Below, in pieces: positions 1 to 11,569 of a stretch of DNA of 64,000 nt. Position 1 is the first letter of the stretch, and every line of letters starts with the position of its first letter. Position numbers and translations under genes: made by a program. The notes under the pieces were generated by a model. The model ran no database searches, was not told the origin of the DNA, and saw only the letters and a program-made list of their open reading frames with translations. This stretch comes from Camellia lanceoleosa (lineage: Eukaryota > Streptophyta > Magnoliopsida > Ericales > Theaceae), in NCBI GenBank assembly GCA_025200525.1, contig CM045767.1, positions 9,593,273 through 9,657,272 on the forward strand. Reading direction: 5' to 3'.

Positions 1-461
1 TTCTTGTAACTTTTTGTGAAAGGAAAAACACATTCTTTTCAACCTTGTAAGAGTGTAGTACATTCAATATTCTTGACTTAGAAAATCTGTGTAAAATCCA
101 TGGAGGATTGCTCCATTTGTAAAGAGGTTGCTAGCACCCCCATGAAGCTAGAGTATAGTGAAAAATCTCAAGTGAAATTTGAGGAGTGGACGTAGGCTGA
201 GTTGAAACCGAACCATTATAAACTTGTTTGTCTTTCTCTCCCTTATCTCTTTATTTTATTTAAATTACTGCAGCTATATTTCACATTTACACTGTGCTAA
301 AATCATTAACTGACATAGTTGTTAGAACACTTGTTTTAATTATTTTTATTTCATTACCTATATTTATCTATTGTGCTAGTCATAATTTTTATTAGGGTAT
401 TATTAATTTTTAATTGTAAAAACCTAATTTACCCCCCTCTTAGGTTGTCTTTTGGGTAACA
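1..461 (+). repeat. 3' part of a Copia-like LTR (cut by the window edge)
   Basis: The segment has the order typical of the R-U5 end of plant Copia LTRs: a GTGGACGTAGGC block near 186, a T-rich stretch, then an ACCCCCCTCTTAGGTTG block near 430 and a terminal GGGTAACA ending at 461. A related end is present at 31628-32311 (GAGTAGACGTAGGC, CTCTTAGGTTG, GGGATAACA). No primer site follows, so this is a solo LTR or fragment. The upstream part is outside the window. Confidence 0.55.
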
Positions 462-705
462 GAATTAAATATGTATTATAAAAAATGAATGACTTTCCTT
501 AAAATTATATTTATCATCAATTTTTAAAAATAAATACGATTCAAACATATTGCTACTAATATGTAATTATTTTTATTTTTATATAAATATTTTATTTAAC
601 AAGTCCTAAATAGTAAATCATTTGAATCATCAAATTGGTTCCAAAATAGACTTATTAGGGTAAATCCTTTTAGGTAATTTGACGGTGCATTTTATTACCA
701 ACAAT
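462..705. other. A+T-rich spacer, no gene seen
   Basis: Short A+T-rich sequence between the LTR tail and the hAT-like element. I see no coding potential or repeat structure. Confidence 0.6.
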
Positions 706-1084
706 GATATATCTTAGGGTGTCCGCAGCTTGATTTGGGACGCTTAATTGCTTTGGACTCGCTTGCATTTATGTGGTTTGGGAAAAGTCAACCCACAACC
801 ACTCAAGAAGGCGATTTATGCGGTTTGTGCGAATAGGGTTCGCGGATATGCAGGCGGTTTGCAGATTAGACTTTTTTTCAAAAATTTATTTTTAAACCTT
901 TTTTTCTTCTTCCATTTTGTCAATATTTTATTTTGGATCATTTTCCTCTCATTTTCTAAAATGCTCCAACATTAATAATTAACGAATTAAAACTTATAAA
1001 AAACTTTTAAAATAAAAAACACATCAAAATCAATTCGTAATTCAAACAAATTATTCAAAATCCACATTCATCATTAACTGGCAT

Positions 1085-1640
1085 TCATCCTACATTCATC
1101 ATTCCTATACAGATTCAATTCCAATTTCAATAACAAATTCACTGCAGATTCAATTCCAATTTCAATAACAAATTCAATATAGATTCAATTTCCACTTCTC
1201 ACAGATCTATAGGAACATTGCAAAAGCACAGATTCAATTCCAAAAAAAAAAGAAAAAAGAGAGAGATCTGTTTGCATAAACACAGATTCAATTTTTACTT
1301 TTCACAGATCTATTGCTACAAAAAAAAAATCAAATTTAATTCCAAACAAACACAAAGATTCAATTTCCACTTCTCACAGATTTAATAATAGATTTAATTC
1401 CAAAACCACATAATTAATTCCAAAAACACAAATTCAATTCCCAAAAAAAAAAAAAGAAAAAAGAGAGAGATCATAGCATAAACACATATTCAATTTTCAC
1501 TTTTACACAGATCTATTGCTACAAAAAAAAATCATATTTAATTCCAAACAAACACACATTTAATTTCCACTTCTCATAGACAGATCTGTTGATACAAAAA
1601 AAAAAAAAATCAACAGATCTGATTGCATAAAATAAACAGA
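1085..1640. repeat. Degenerate internal repeats of the hAT-like element
   Basis: The words CAGATTCAATTCC, TTTCCACTTCTCACAGATC and TTGCTACAAAAAAAA recur many times in the same order, giving an imperfect tandem array with units of roughly 60 to 140 bp separated by A-rich runs. It is non-coding. Confidence 0.6.
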
Positions 1641-1710
1641 TCTAATGAGATGAAAGAGTGAGGGAGACGGATCACAGAGAGAGGTCTGATATGTTGCAAA
1701 AAAAATCAAA

Positions 1711-1752
1711 GATCGAGGAGAGAGAGAGATAGAGAGAGAGAGAGAGAAAGAG
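1711..1752. repeat. (GA)n microsatellite
   Basis: Nearly uninterrupted GA dinucleotides inside the left half of the hAT-like element. The right half has a matching but shorter GA-rich stretch near 12780-12815. Confidence 0.85.
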
Positions 1753-2187
1753 GCTTACCTATGAGGTCGATCGGTGCGATGAGAGAATGAGGTTGATCGG
1801 TGCGATGAGAGAGAGTCAATCGGTAGAGATACAAAACCAGAGAGTGAGACTAATTGTAATAACCATTTCCTGCACTATGTTAATTAATCATGATTATGTT
1901 TGTAATTATGTGCTTAAATTGAATTTGGGTGTTAATTATATGATTATATGTGATTTTGGCTTTGTATTTGTTCATCGAGAGGAAAATCATAGAATCAGGC
2001 TTTGAACAAAAAATTGGAGGCCTTGTCAGCCGCAGAAACTGAAATTGACCACACCATTGTGATTAGTGTAATTTTTAGAACCTATGGTGAAATTTAATTG
2101 AAAACTAATTTGGAATGAAATAATTGGTTTGAACTGATTGAATTAAGGGCCATAAATTAATCCTAATCAAATTTGATTAAGGAAGCC

Positions 2188-2194
2188 TATATAA
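2188..2194 (+). promoter_or_regulatory. TATA box of the gypsy 5' LTR
   Basis: TATATAA in the context AGCCTATATAAGGGACC, about 330 bp into the LTR. It is conserved at the same place in the 3' LTR (10305). GA-rich sequence follows at about 2245, consistent with a transcription start in between. Confidence 0.65.
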
Positions 2195-2877
2195 GGGACC
2201 CAACTACACTTAAGCTCATTCTTTGAGCTCAAAGAATCTGAATTTTCTCTCTAGAGAGAGAGAGAACCGAATTTAGAGAGAGAGAAGGGCCAATCTTGAA
2301 GATCTTGCTAAGGGGCTCAAGCTTTGAAGGGCTAGGCTCAAGAATTTGCTACTATTTGGAAGATTGAACCTCTAGGTGAGCATTTGAGCATAAATTCATG
2401 ACTATAAATTTGTAAATTTATATATTCAGGCTAGCTGGGTAATCAAGAACATAGATTGAGATGAAATTAAAGAATTTAAAGCTTATATGTACATGCATGT
2501 AAGAATTTGCCATGAAGTTGTATAATTGAGCATGAAAATTATGATCTATGTAGAATTGTGGTTAAAGTTCATGCTTTTGATCATCATTTGTATCATCTAA
2601 GTTGAAAAGGAAAGTTGTGGTTCACATGCAAGTGCAATTCATAGAAGCATGAGTGTTAAATGCATGAAATTGAAGTATTGATGATGGAATTGGCAAGAGT
2701 TATATGTGTATGTAAGTAATTCATGGAAATTAAGCTTCATAATGTTGTAATCTAGCAATTGTATCATGTTAGAAGAGGTGCATGTGAGGTATGAGTCATA
2801 AAATGCAAGATCCATGGGTTTGAATGCAAGTTTGAGCTTCAAGCAGCTTGTTGGAATTTCCAGATTTTGGCATGTCC

Positions 2878-3078
2878 GCTCGAGCATGAAATGCTAGCTC
2901 CCAGCAATTTTGTAGACATTGTCGTCTGCTCGAGCAGGGAGAACCACTCTTGAGCATGCAAGGCATATGTTTGACCCTCAGCTTGAGTGTTCGAATTAGC
3001 GCTCGAGCGTGAATATGAGGCAACCAATACTTTTGCAGACCATGGGGTTCGCTCGAGCGGTGGAACCCACGCTCGAAC
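2878..3078 (+). repeat. Paired GCTCGAGC palindromes, 20-bp spacing (5' LTR)
   Basis: GCTCGAGC or one-step variants start at 2928 and 2948, 2981 and 3001, and 3051 and 3071, each pair exactly 20 bp apart; a single copy starts at 2878. The 3' LTR has four complete pairs, so the 2878 pair has lost one unit. Variants are mostly transitions at CpG (GCTTGAGT, TCTTGAGC, GCTCGAAC), as expected from decay of methylated cytosine. In RNA the two members of a pair could form a stem of 8 or more bp with a short loop. Confidence 0.85.
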
Positions 3079-3440
3079 GGGGACCCCTGTTTTAGAAATT
3101 TTGTAAAGGTGTTATGTGTTTCATTTTTCATTCTCTTTCATTTCTAAGTACTCTTAGGCATGTATCGAGCATTGTGAATGAGTTAAAATGATAAGAAAGG
3201 AGCCTAAGAGGAATGTATAAATTAAGAACGGATTGAATCGTTTGTGACCCATATGTGTTATGTAATGTGTAGGGTCGAGCTCAAGGGCAAATCCATCGGC
3301 AGAACACTGTGAGTAATATCTTAGTAAAGATATCTTCAAGTATGTTACTTTCCAAATGCTACTTCTGTATAAGCTCCACGAATTTGTTGATTTGAAATAT
3401 GAATGAGTATTTTATATGCCTAATTTGTATAAGGCCATTT

Positions 3441-5068
3441 TGTGACACCCTAATGTTTAATTAAGTACACATAAATATTTAGAGTTATATATAATTATGG
3501 TGGCATGTGATGATAGACTATTAAATAAATAAACATATAAATTTAATTTGGCATTGGGTTATCAAATATAGAATTAATTGGGAATTATTATTTAGGAGCA
3601 AATTAACACATTTATGAAATTGTAATATTAATTGGGTCAAACTAAAGATAGTAAATAAATAATAATATTGCTAACAAGAATAATAATAATAATTTGTAAA
3701 GTAAAATAAAATAATTAATTTTACAATGCTAAATGATAAGATGTAATTTAATTTACATTGAAAAAGCTTAACACCAAAACAAATAAGTAAATGAATAAAA
3801 AGAAAAGAAAAAGAAAATTTATAAGTTAGTTGGCCCAGCAATTTCAGCCCAAGCAACAAAAAAAAAAAAAAGAAGGCCCAAGTATGTTAAGAAGGCCCAA
3901 GTATGTTAAGAAGATTTATACTTATCTCTAAGGATTCAAATCTCATCTTGAATCTACAATTAAAAGCTCCACCTCTTAGCATCATTATAGCCTCCTGAGA
4001 GAGGAGGGTACATGGCAGTCCATCAAGGCTTGGCTAACAGTATAAAAGGGGCAAAGGTGTGATGAACTAAGAGGGGAATACGAAAGAACAAAAGAAAGAG
4101 TGGAAACCGAGAGAGAGGTACGTAAGTGAGAGTAAGGAATTTGTAGTAGGGAAGTTCTGATAGTAAAGTAAGGCTAAGGGTTATAATTAAGGTGAGTTAT
4201 ATTATACCTTGATTCACCATTATATGTTTTACGAATGTTTTGAGTTACCATAGCTTATTTTATACAAGTTATATTTATTAAGTTATATAAATAAAAGTTA
4301 TGTTTATAAATATTTCAGTTACGTTGGTTACTTTCTAAACTCCATTTACTTAAAAGGAAACCCATGGATATGTTTGTTTAAATTTTAGTATATATTTGAC
4401 TATAACCTTATAAACAATTATGTTTTGTAAGTACTACCACAGGAGTCCCACGTTTTGGGGGACTTAAATAACCACTGGCCTCTGTTTGACCACTTTGTGG
4501 TCCTCTGTTTGTTATGGATCCATTGACCTCTGTTCTGACTGTCACTTCTGTGACCTCTGCTCTGTTTTGTTTTATACCGTGGTTATGATTATTTATTTAC
4601 CTGATTTTTGTATTCTGCCACTTTAAATAAATTGTCATTTTAAATTAAATTATGCAAATATTTTAGCCTAACTAATTATTCATGGTTATTTTATATTCCT
4701 TACACTCTGGGCATAATATTTCTCACTCTGCTGTGTGTTTATAGCTGTTACCCTTTCAGATGACGAGATGTAAGGGAAACCCATAACCCCACAAAATGGA
4801 ACCTGCACATGGACTGATGTTGAATCACTATTTTATCTTTCTTTTTTTCTTTTTTTTTAATATTTTTGCTCTCTTTTGTTTCTATTCGGGGCTGGTCATT
4901 GAATAATAAAATAATGAAAGCCCTAGAAATGTATTTCCTTTTTCTTAAATAGTAGCATGAAGTAAAATTTATGTTTAATTATTTTTCTCTTCACTTGCGC
5001 AGCCTAATTTGCTTCGAATAAGAATAAGTTAGTAAGTTGCGATTCTAACCCTAAGTCATGGGGTTGGG
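3441..5068 (+). mobile_element. LTR-like insertion (probable solo LTR) inside the gypsy 5' LTR
   Basis: This 1628-bp block is absent from the 3' LTR. It begins TGTGACACCC, a common start of plant gypsy LTRs. Flanks are CATTT (3436-3440) and CGTTT (5069-5073), a 5-bp duplication if one CpG decayed. It carries a TATA box (4041), a repeated ACCTCTGTTCTG-type zone (4470-4570) and AATAAAATAATGAAA near 4902 as a possible polyadenylation region. The right end is TTGGG rather than the expected CA, so the 3' boundary or the solo-LTR call could be wrong. Confidence 0.6.
4041..4047 (+). promoter_or_regulatory. TATA box in the nested LTR-like insertion
   Basis: TATAAAA in the context AACAGTATAAAAGGGGCA, followed by purine-rich sequence as in LTR promoters. 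Confidence 0.55.
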
Positions 5069-5089
5069 CGTTTGATATGTTTGATATAT

Positions 5090-5615
5090 TTGAATTGGGC
5101 CTAAGGCCGTTTGCCGTTTTCCATTCGCCGTTGATATGTTTGATATATCTGAATTGGGCCTAAGGCCGTTGGACATGAATGATTGGGCCAAAGGTCGTCG
5201 GACATGAATGATTGGGCCAAAGGTCGTTGAATATGAACGATTAGGCCAAAGGCCGTTAGACATAAATGCAAAGATGGGCCAAAGGCCGTTTGAATATGTC
5301 ATTCGATATGTTGGAATACCGTGATAGGCCAGAGGCCGTTTGAATGAAAGGGATCATGATCATGAATATGAAATAAGCAAGGATACGAATATAAAGATAA
5401 TGGGCCCGAGGCCATTTGATATGCTGGATATGTTTGAATTGGGCCCTAGGCCATTTGATGTGTTCGAATTGGACCAAAGGTCGTTTTGAATAGAGAATTG
5501 GTTGGACCAAAGGTCATTTTCGTATAGATGGACCCGAGGTCGTATTGTTTTATATAAGAATTGGATCTGAGGTCGTTTTGCATATGGACGTGATGTGTTG
5601 GACCTAAGGTTGTTT
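5090..5615 (+). repeat. Array of GRCC-NNR-GGYC dyads (5' LTR)
   Basis: About 14 units, 25 to 60 bp apart, each a 4-bp inverted repeat around a 3-base spacer followed by GTT or ATT. The early units (from about 5097 to 5441) use GGCC-AAA-GGCC or GGCC-TAA-GGCC. The late units (from about 5470) use GACC-AAA-GGTC. The two arms change together, and mixed units are G-T wobble forms. Several units are preceded by T to give TGGGCC, which resembles the site II motif bound by TCP factors. Confidence 0.8.
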
Positions 5616-6206
5616 TGCTTTGTTGAGATTTGTGAATCTGGTGTGAATGAGATTAGTGGTTAAAATATGTACATTACGAGTATGATTCATTTATGAACGA
5701 ATCTCATTCAATAACCTCTTTATTTTGATATTATTCACTGGGCGTTAGCTCACTCTCATTTATATATATGTAGGTGAGCAAAGGGACGTTCAACCCCAGC
5801 CTTAGTGGAATTTAAGAAAAGAACTCGAGTTTTGTGAAGTTAGCCCAGGTGCCTCACACAAGAGGCTTGTTTATGATCTTTTGTATTTCTTTTGCTACTT
5901 CTATTGGTCATGATAGACCATTTATGTGTATAAGCTTTTGGCATGGCTGACTATGTGTTTGAATGATCCTGAGTATACAAGATGTTAACTACGGATATGT
6001 GGTGTGAGTTATTATTAAGTATATGTGAAATGTTTTGACATGCCATGTAAACATAGCTCATTGGACAAAATTTTTAAGTTTGCTTCCGTTTTGGCCCCTT
6101 CACTCTATTGCTATATGTTTGTTTTGGTTTCAGGCCGTAGGTAATGTCATGATTACTCGCTGGTTATGGCCTTAATCTATAGGGGCAGGTTCGGGTCATG
6201 ACAAAG

Positions 6207-6218
6207 TGGTATCAGAGC
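6207..6218 (+). other. Primer binding site, initiator tRNA-Met
   Basis: TGGTATCAGAGC starts three bases after the LTR end. It is complementary to the 3' end of plant initiator tRNA-Met and is used to prime minus-strand synthesis. It is an exact match despite decay elsewhere. Confidence 0.92.
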
Positions 6219-6682
6219 ACACGTTAATAACTCACACACTTGTCCAAATAAGCCATAAGGTGTCTAGAAAAGACTTAAGATGTATCCATTTGATAAGTAC
6301 ATGATGTAAGCATTGAGGACATGTGATTATATGAGATATGAATTGTTGCACTAATGTGTACAACGAGTTTTGTTTTGTTATAATGCACGTACATGAACAT
6401 GCGAATCATGAAAAGTTGCTTACGTGCATTCGATTCTGCAAATGGGTGTCTACGTGGAATACGTATATGGTCAAATGTGTAATTATCTAGTAAGTGTTCT
6501 ACACGCGATATCTAATAAGTATGCAATCGTCTATTTTGCATGTGATTAATTGTGTCTTGACGATACGTAAAATGAGAATATAACGATGTGCCTATGTGCG
6601 AATGTACCTATGTGTATCTATGTTTATTTCTGTATTGGGCATTCCAGTATTTGGCATGGCTTAATAAGAGTTTGTGTAGATT

Positions 6683-7124
6683 ATGGATAAAGTAAGGGCA
6701 TACGAGTTAGAAGGCTCTTCCACAACCCAACTTGATAGACTGGAAAGAATAGTACAAGAAATAACAGAGATCTTAAGACAACAATATCAGTTGCCGTTAC
6801 GACAAGAACCTTTGCCACCACTAGTGCAAGAGCACCAAGTGAATGAGTTGGAAGTCACAAAATACATTGAGGTGCTAGACCGAACATTGATGATTGAAGC
6901 TAACATGAACCGATCTTCTGAATGGAAAAGCAAGAGACAAGGCTTTTTCTCAAAGAAGAGGTTATTTAAAAAGCAAAATATGGGATCATTGCGCACTTCA
7001 AACTCTACAAGGAATACAGCACTGACATGTAACGAAATGTGGTAAGAAACACCGAGGAGTTTGTTATCTAATTTCTGGGGCTTGTTATAGGTGTGGTAAA
7101 ATGGACCGTTTGGTAAGGAACTGT
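6683..7124 (+). pseudogene. gag remnant with damaged zinc knuckle
   Basis: A 120-codon open stretch starts at 6683 and has an LDRLERIVQE segment and a basic tail. After a frame change, 7083-7124 encodes CYRCGKMDRLVRNC, a CCHC zinc knuckle in which the histidine is arginine. Most of the capsid domain is missing or unrecognisable. Gag would form the particle and bind RNA; this copy cannot. Confidence 0.7.
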
Positions 7125-9312
7125 TCCCGGATTAAGCAAAACGTGAATAGACCCGTTGTCTAAGCTAGATTCGTACCAATGGCGGGAACTGCTAATCAAG
7201 ATAGAGTAATTGCACTCGTCCCAGAAAGCACTCAGAATACTATAACCGTTATCCTAGGTATCTATACTGTTTATAAACGAATACCTATATATTGACTGAT
7301 TCTGGATTGGTGCATGTGTACATCATTGCTTGGGATATTATTTGATTCGATACGGCGCATTCTTTCATATCTGCTATATGTGTATCTAGATTGGTCAGAC
7401 CCACAGGATCAATACCTTATTTACTGTATGTATCTGTCCCATTTGGGAAATTTGTGAAATATGTATTGGGATATTGATTGACTCTGTACATGCACATATA
7501 CATCTAAACCTATGCTCAGGGTGATTAGTTATATCACTGTCTTCAATGACTAAACCACTGAAATTATGACTCTGTGATTGTGTGACTGAGTTGGGCACCC
7601 CAAATAATGAACTCTATAAATTATGAGATCATGTATTTTGATTGGTAGACAATTGATTGGACTATTTGGCTACACTAGGCTTGACTCGTAAACCTATGCT
7701 TTTGTGACTGATTTGGGACTCTTGCATAACAAATCCTAGATTATATGCACCATGTACTTGCATATAAGACTTATTTGGGAACTGCTATATTGATTATGAT
7801 ACATACCTCCTGATATGAACAACTGCATGCTTGTGCACTTACATGTGAACTCATGTGGACAATGGCATATTGTACATGGCCTAAAACACTTTGACATGAA
7901 CAGCCAGATGAATGACTTTGATATGACTTTGAAGACTGATGAACTTAGGACAGTTGTGAAACTATTGACTATGTACCTACGCAAACGAAGTATGCCTCAT
8001 AGAACCAAATGTACCCTATTTGAGAAAGTTTTTATCTTATTCGATCTGATAGAACTTATGTTTGATTTGGCCTGATAGAACCCTCATTTGATATAATTTG
8101 ATGGGACCTTTGTTTGACTTAATCTGACAAGACTTTTGCCTGGATTGATTTGATAAGAATCTCTATCTGATTTGATTTTGTTAAGAGGGATTACGAATTG
8201 TTCATGAATAAATAACCAGATTATTCTTGATAAGAAAACTGATAGACCCAAAACTTGAATCCGTTTGGAATACTTGACTTATTTAGAGGACCTTGTTTGG
8301 GCTATCAACAGACCGATCTAACCATGAACACCATTAAGAACCAACCTTTAATTGTTGGAGACATACGTATTATAAATGAACGGAATTTAGCAAATCCAGT
8401 GATTGGGTGTTTTAAGGAACAATCCTTGTATATTACCATATTCTTGCTTATTTGACGCTACAGAAACCGATGACGGAAGATTGATTTGACTATAAACAGC
8501 ACTGAACATTTACCTCAGACTGATCAGAATATGGGAAGAATAGTTGCCTTAGTGCTATCGGATTTTGGGAAATCATGTATGGTAACTGCTGATCGTGAAT
8601 TGTTTTGATTGTGAACACTGTTGGAATTAGAAAACCTTGATTATCCAAAAGTGTGTGAATTCAGTATGCCTTGTAAATAATTGCTCAGTGCCACCGTATT
8701 CTGCAATTGGGGCTCTGAGGATGTGTAAATTGTGCTTAACATGTGATTAACTCCTTTGATATTATCTTTGGCGTCGTGGGGATTTATATATGAATTGCCT
8801 TATGCTTTTGACGACTATCAGATAATGTGGAAAGACTCGATAAAACAGAGAATTGAATATTGAACTAAGTCGTAAACTGTTGAATGAATTGAGAACACGT
8901 GTATGATGTTAGAAATTGACTATTTTGATGTTATTGTACTTTATAATCGGGTACTATGGGGATATATGAGTTGCGTACATCGTGTGGTTGATTACTTCGT
9001 TGTTACCTTTGTTGACTCAAGAATCAATGTCTGGATCCACTATATTTTCCTGAAGACTTTTAATTGACCTTGGATAACTATGATGAATCACTGAACTAAA
9101 TACCGAATTGGATTGTGAATTGCAGAATTATTGAAAAGTGAATTGAACTTCTGTGACAAGGAAATAGACCAAACTTCTATGGTAAAGTTAGCTGACATTT
9201 GATATAAATATGTTGGTGACCTATTGTGAGGAAGGAAATTGTTGAATTTGTGTCTAAATGTTTTCAGTGTTAATGAGTCAAAGTCGAATATCAGATATAG
9301 ACGGAACCACTT
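7125..9312 (+). pseudogene. Badly decayed protease-RT region
   Basis: A short TDSG-like segment near 7293-7330 could be the protease active site. From 7390 to 9250 I recognise no reverse transcriptase or RNase H motif. The stretch is full of stops and of recurrent TTTGATT/GATTTGG words, as if C-to-T decay plus deletions removed the domain. The assignment rests on position between gag and integrase. Confidence 0.4.
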
Positions 9313-9955
9313 TAACCTCTCTCTATTTCGAAATGGAAATGGGAATATGTGACTATGAGTTTCATTATGGGGCTGCCTTGGACACCCAAGGTATAAGTCC
9401 CGTTTGGGTTATTGTATATAGAATTACTAAGTCTGCTCACTTTCTCCCTGTAAAATTTTCGTATGATGCTTATAGACTAGCCACTGTTTACATCGATAAG
9501 ATTGCTCGTTTGCATGGGATCCCAGTATCTATTGTTTTAGATAGAAATCCTAAAGTGTGTCTGAATTCTGACAAGCCTTCAAGAGGCAATGGGAATTGAA
9601 TTGTGATTCAATGCCGCTTTCCATCCACAAATCAATGTATAATCAGAAGAACTTTTTTTTAAGATTCTGGGAGAAATGCTCCAAATGTATGCATTAGATT
9701 CTCAAGGAAGTTGGAAAAAATCTATCCATCATTGGCAGACTTTACTTACAACAATAGCTTAAACTCTAGTTTCAGTGTGGCACCATACAAACCTTGTATG
9801 GAGGAAAAGGTAAGTCTCTGACTGATGGAGAACAGAGTGTTGCTTGATTTTGAGACTAAGCAAATAACTATCAAAATGATTGGAACCGTTGAATAAAACG
9901 TATTCTGAATTGTTTTCAACTAAAGGTAAAATAAGTTTGGAGGACCAAACTTCCT
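9313..9955 (+). pseudogene. Integrase remnant of the gypsy element
   Basis: The frame at 9390-9560 reads WVIVYRITKSAHFLPVK and then RLHGIPVSIV, the recognisable core of Ty3/gypsy integrase. Further frames carry AFHPQ near 9612 and ADFTYNN near 9738, then a pol C-terminal FGGPNFLKEG-like end just before the polypurine tract. At least three frame changes and several stops are present. The second catalytic aspartate region reads LDRNPKV and the glutamate region is shifted out of frame, so it is inactive. Confidence 0.85.
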
Positions 9956-9969
9956 AAAAGAGGGAAGAT
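9955..9969 (+). other. Polypurine tract
   Basis: AAAAGAGGGAAGAT ends directly against the TGTAATAACC start of the 3' LTR, where the plus-strand primer should lie. Confidence 0.85.
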
Positions 9970-10304
9970 TGTAATAACCGTGTCCTGTAGTGTGTTAATT
10001 AATCATGATTATGTTTGTAATTATGTGCTTAAATTGAATTTGGGTGTTAATTACATAATTATATGTGATTTTGGCGTTGTATCTGTTCACCGTAGGAAAA
10101 TCTGTTAGAATCTGTGCTTTGAACTAAAAATTGGAGGCCTTGTCAGCCGCAGAAACTGAAATTGATCACACCATTGTGATTAGTATAATTTTTAGAACCT
10201 ATGGTGAAATTTAATTGAAAACTAATTCGGAATGAAATAATTGGTTTAAATTAATTGAATTAGGGACCATAAATTAATCCTAATCAAATTTGATTACGGA
10301 AGCC

Positions 10305-10311
10305 TATATAA
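10305..10311 (+). promoter_or_regulatory. TATA box of the gypsy 3' LTR
   Basis: TATATAA at the same LTR position as 2188. A transcript from here would read out into the right half of the hAT-like element. Confidence 0.6.
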
Positions 10312-10994
10312 GGGACCCAACTACACTTAAGTTCATTCTTTGAGCTCAAAGAATCTGAATTTGCTCTCTAGAGAGAGAGAGAACCGAATTTAGAGAGAGA
10401 GAAGGGCCAATCTTGAAGATCTTGCTAAGGAGCTCAAGCTTTGAAGGGCTAGGCTCAAGAATTTGCTACTATTTGGAAGATTGAACCTCTAGGTGAGCAT
10501 TTGAGCATAAATTCATGACTATAAATTTGTAAAATTGTGTATTCAGGCTAGCTGGGTAATCAAGAACATAGATTGAGATGAAATTGAAGAATTTAATGCT
10601 TATATGTACATGCATGTAAGAATTTGCCATGAAGTTGTATAATTGAGCATGAAAAATATGATCCATGTAGAATTGTGGTTAAAGTTCATGCTTTTGATCA
10701 TCATTTGTATCATCTAAGTTGAAAAGGGAAGTTGTGGTTCACATGCAAGTGCAAGTCATAGAAGCATGAGTGTTGAATGAATGAAATTAAAGTATTGAAG
10801 ATGGAATTGGCAAGAGTTATATGTGTATGTAAGTAATTCATGGAAATTAAGCTTCATAATGTTGTAATCTAGCATTTGTATCATGTTAGAAGAGGTGCAT
10901 GTGAGGTATGAGTCATAAAATGCAAGATCCATGGGTTTGAATGCAAGTTTGAGCTTCAAGCAGCTTGCTGGAATTTCCAGATTCCGGCACGTTC

Positions 10995-11215
10995 GCTCGA
11001 GCGGGGTAATGGCCGCTCGAGCGTGAAATGCTGGCTCCTAGCAGTTTTGCAGACATTGTCATCCACTCGAGCGAGGAGAACCACGCTCGAGCGTCCAAGG
11101 CATATGTTTGACCCTCAGCTTGAGCGTTCGAATTAGCGCTCGAGCGTGAATATGAGGCAACCAGTACTTTTGTAGACCATGGGGTCCACTTGAGCAGTGG
11201 AACCCACGCTCGAGC
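10995..11215 (+). repeat. Paired GCTCGAGC palindromes, 20-bp spacing (3' LTR)
   Basis: Starts at 10995 and 11015, 11065 and 11085, 11118 and 11138, and 11188 and 11208: four pairs, each exactly 20 bp apart. Degenerate members (ACTCGAGC, GCTTGAGC, ACTTGAGC) differ by transitions. The sequence between pair members is not conserved between pairs. Confidence 0.88.
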
Positions 11216-11569
11216 AGGGACCCCTGTTTTAGAAATTTTGTAAAGGTGTTATGTGTTTCATTTTTCGTTCTCTTTCATTTCTAAGTACTCTTAGGCATGC
11301 ATTGAGCATTGTGAATGAGTTAAAATGATAAAAAAGGAGCCTAAGAGGAATGTATAAATTAAGAACGGATTGAATCATTTGTGACCCATATGTGTTATGT
11401 AATGTGTAGGGTCGAGCTCAAGGGCAAATCCATCGGCAGAACACTGTGAGTAATATCTTAGTAAAGATATCTTCAAGTCTATTACTTTCCAAATGCTACT
11501 TCTGTATAAGCTCCACGAATTTGTTGATTTGAAATATGAATGAGTATTTTATATGCCTAATTTGTATAA

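Larger units (their letters stand above)
1855..6203 (+). repeat. 5' LTR of the gypsy element, with nested insertion
   Basis: Aligns along its whole length with 9970-12707, except for an extra block at 3441-5073 and one missing 20-bp unit near 2885. Without the extra block it is about 2716 bp against 2738 bp for the 3' LTR. It contains a TATA box at 2188, the paired TCGA palindromes at 2878-3078 and the GGCC array at 5090-5615. Everything after the TATA box should be transcribed, giving a very long R-U5 leader. Confidence 0.92.

Noticed and set aside
2639..3131. Minus-strand open frames across the gypsy LTR palindrome region (also 10756-11098)
   Set aside because: They differ between the two LTRs and carry no family motif; non-coding LTR.
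5051..5510. Minus-strand frames with repeated GLWPN-like peptides (also 11496-11806)
   Set aside because: Translations of the GGCC dyad array, not proteins.
7736..8455. Short open frames in the gypsy interior (both strands)
   Set aside because: No match to gag or pol; overlapping frames on opposite strands in decayed sequence.
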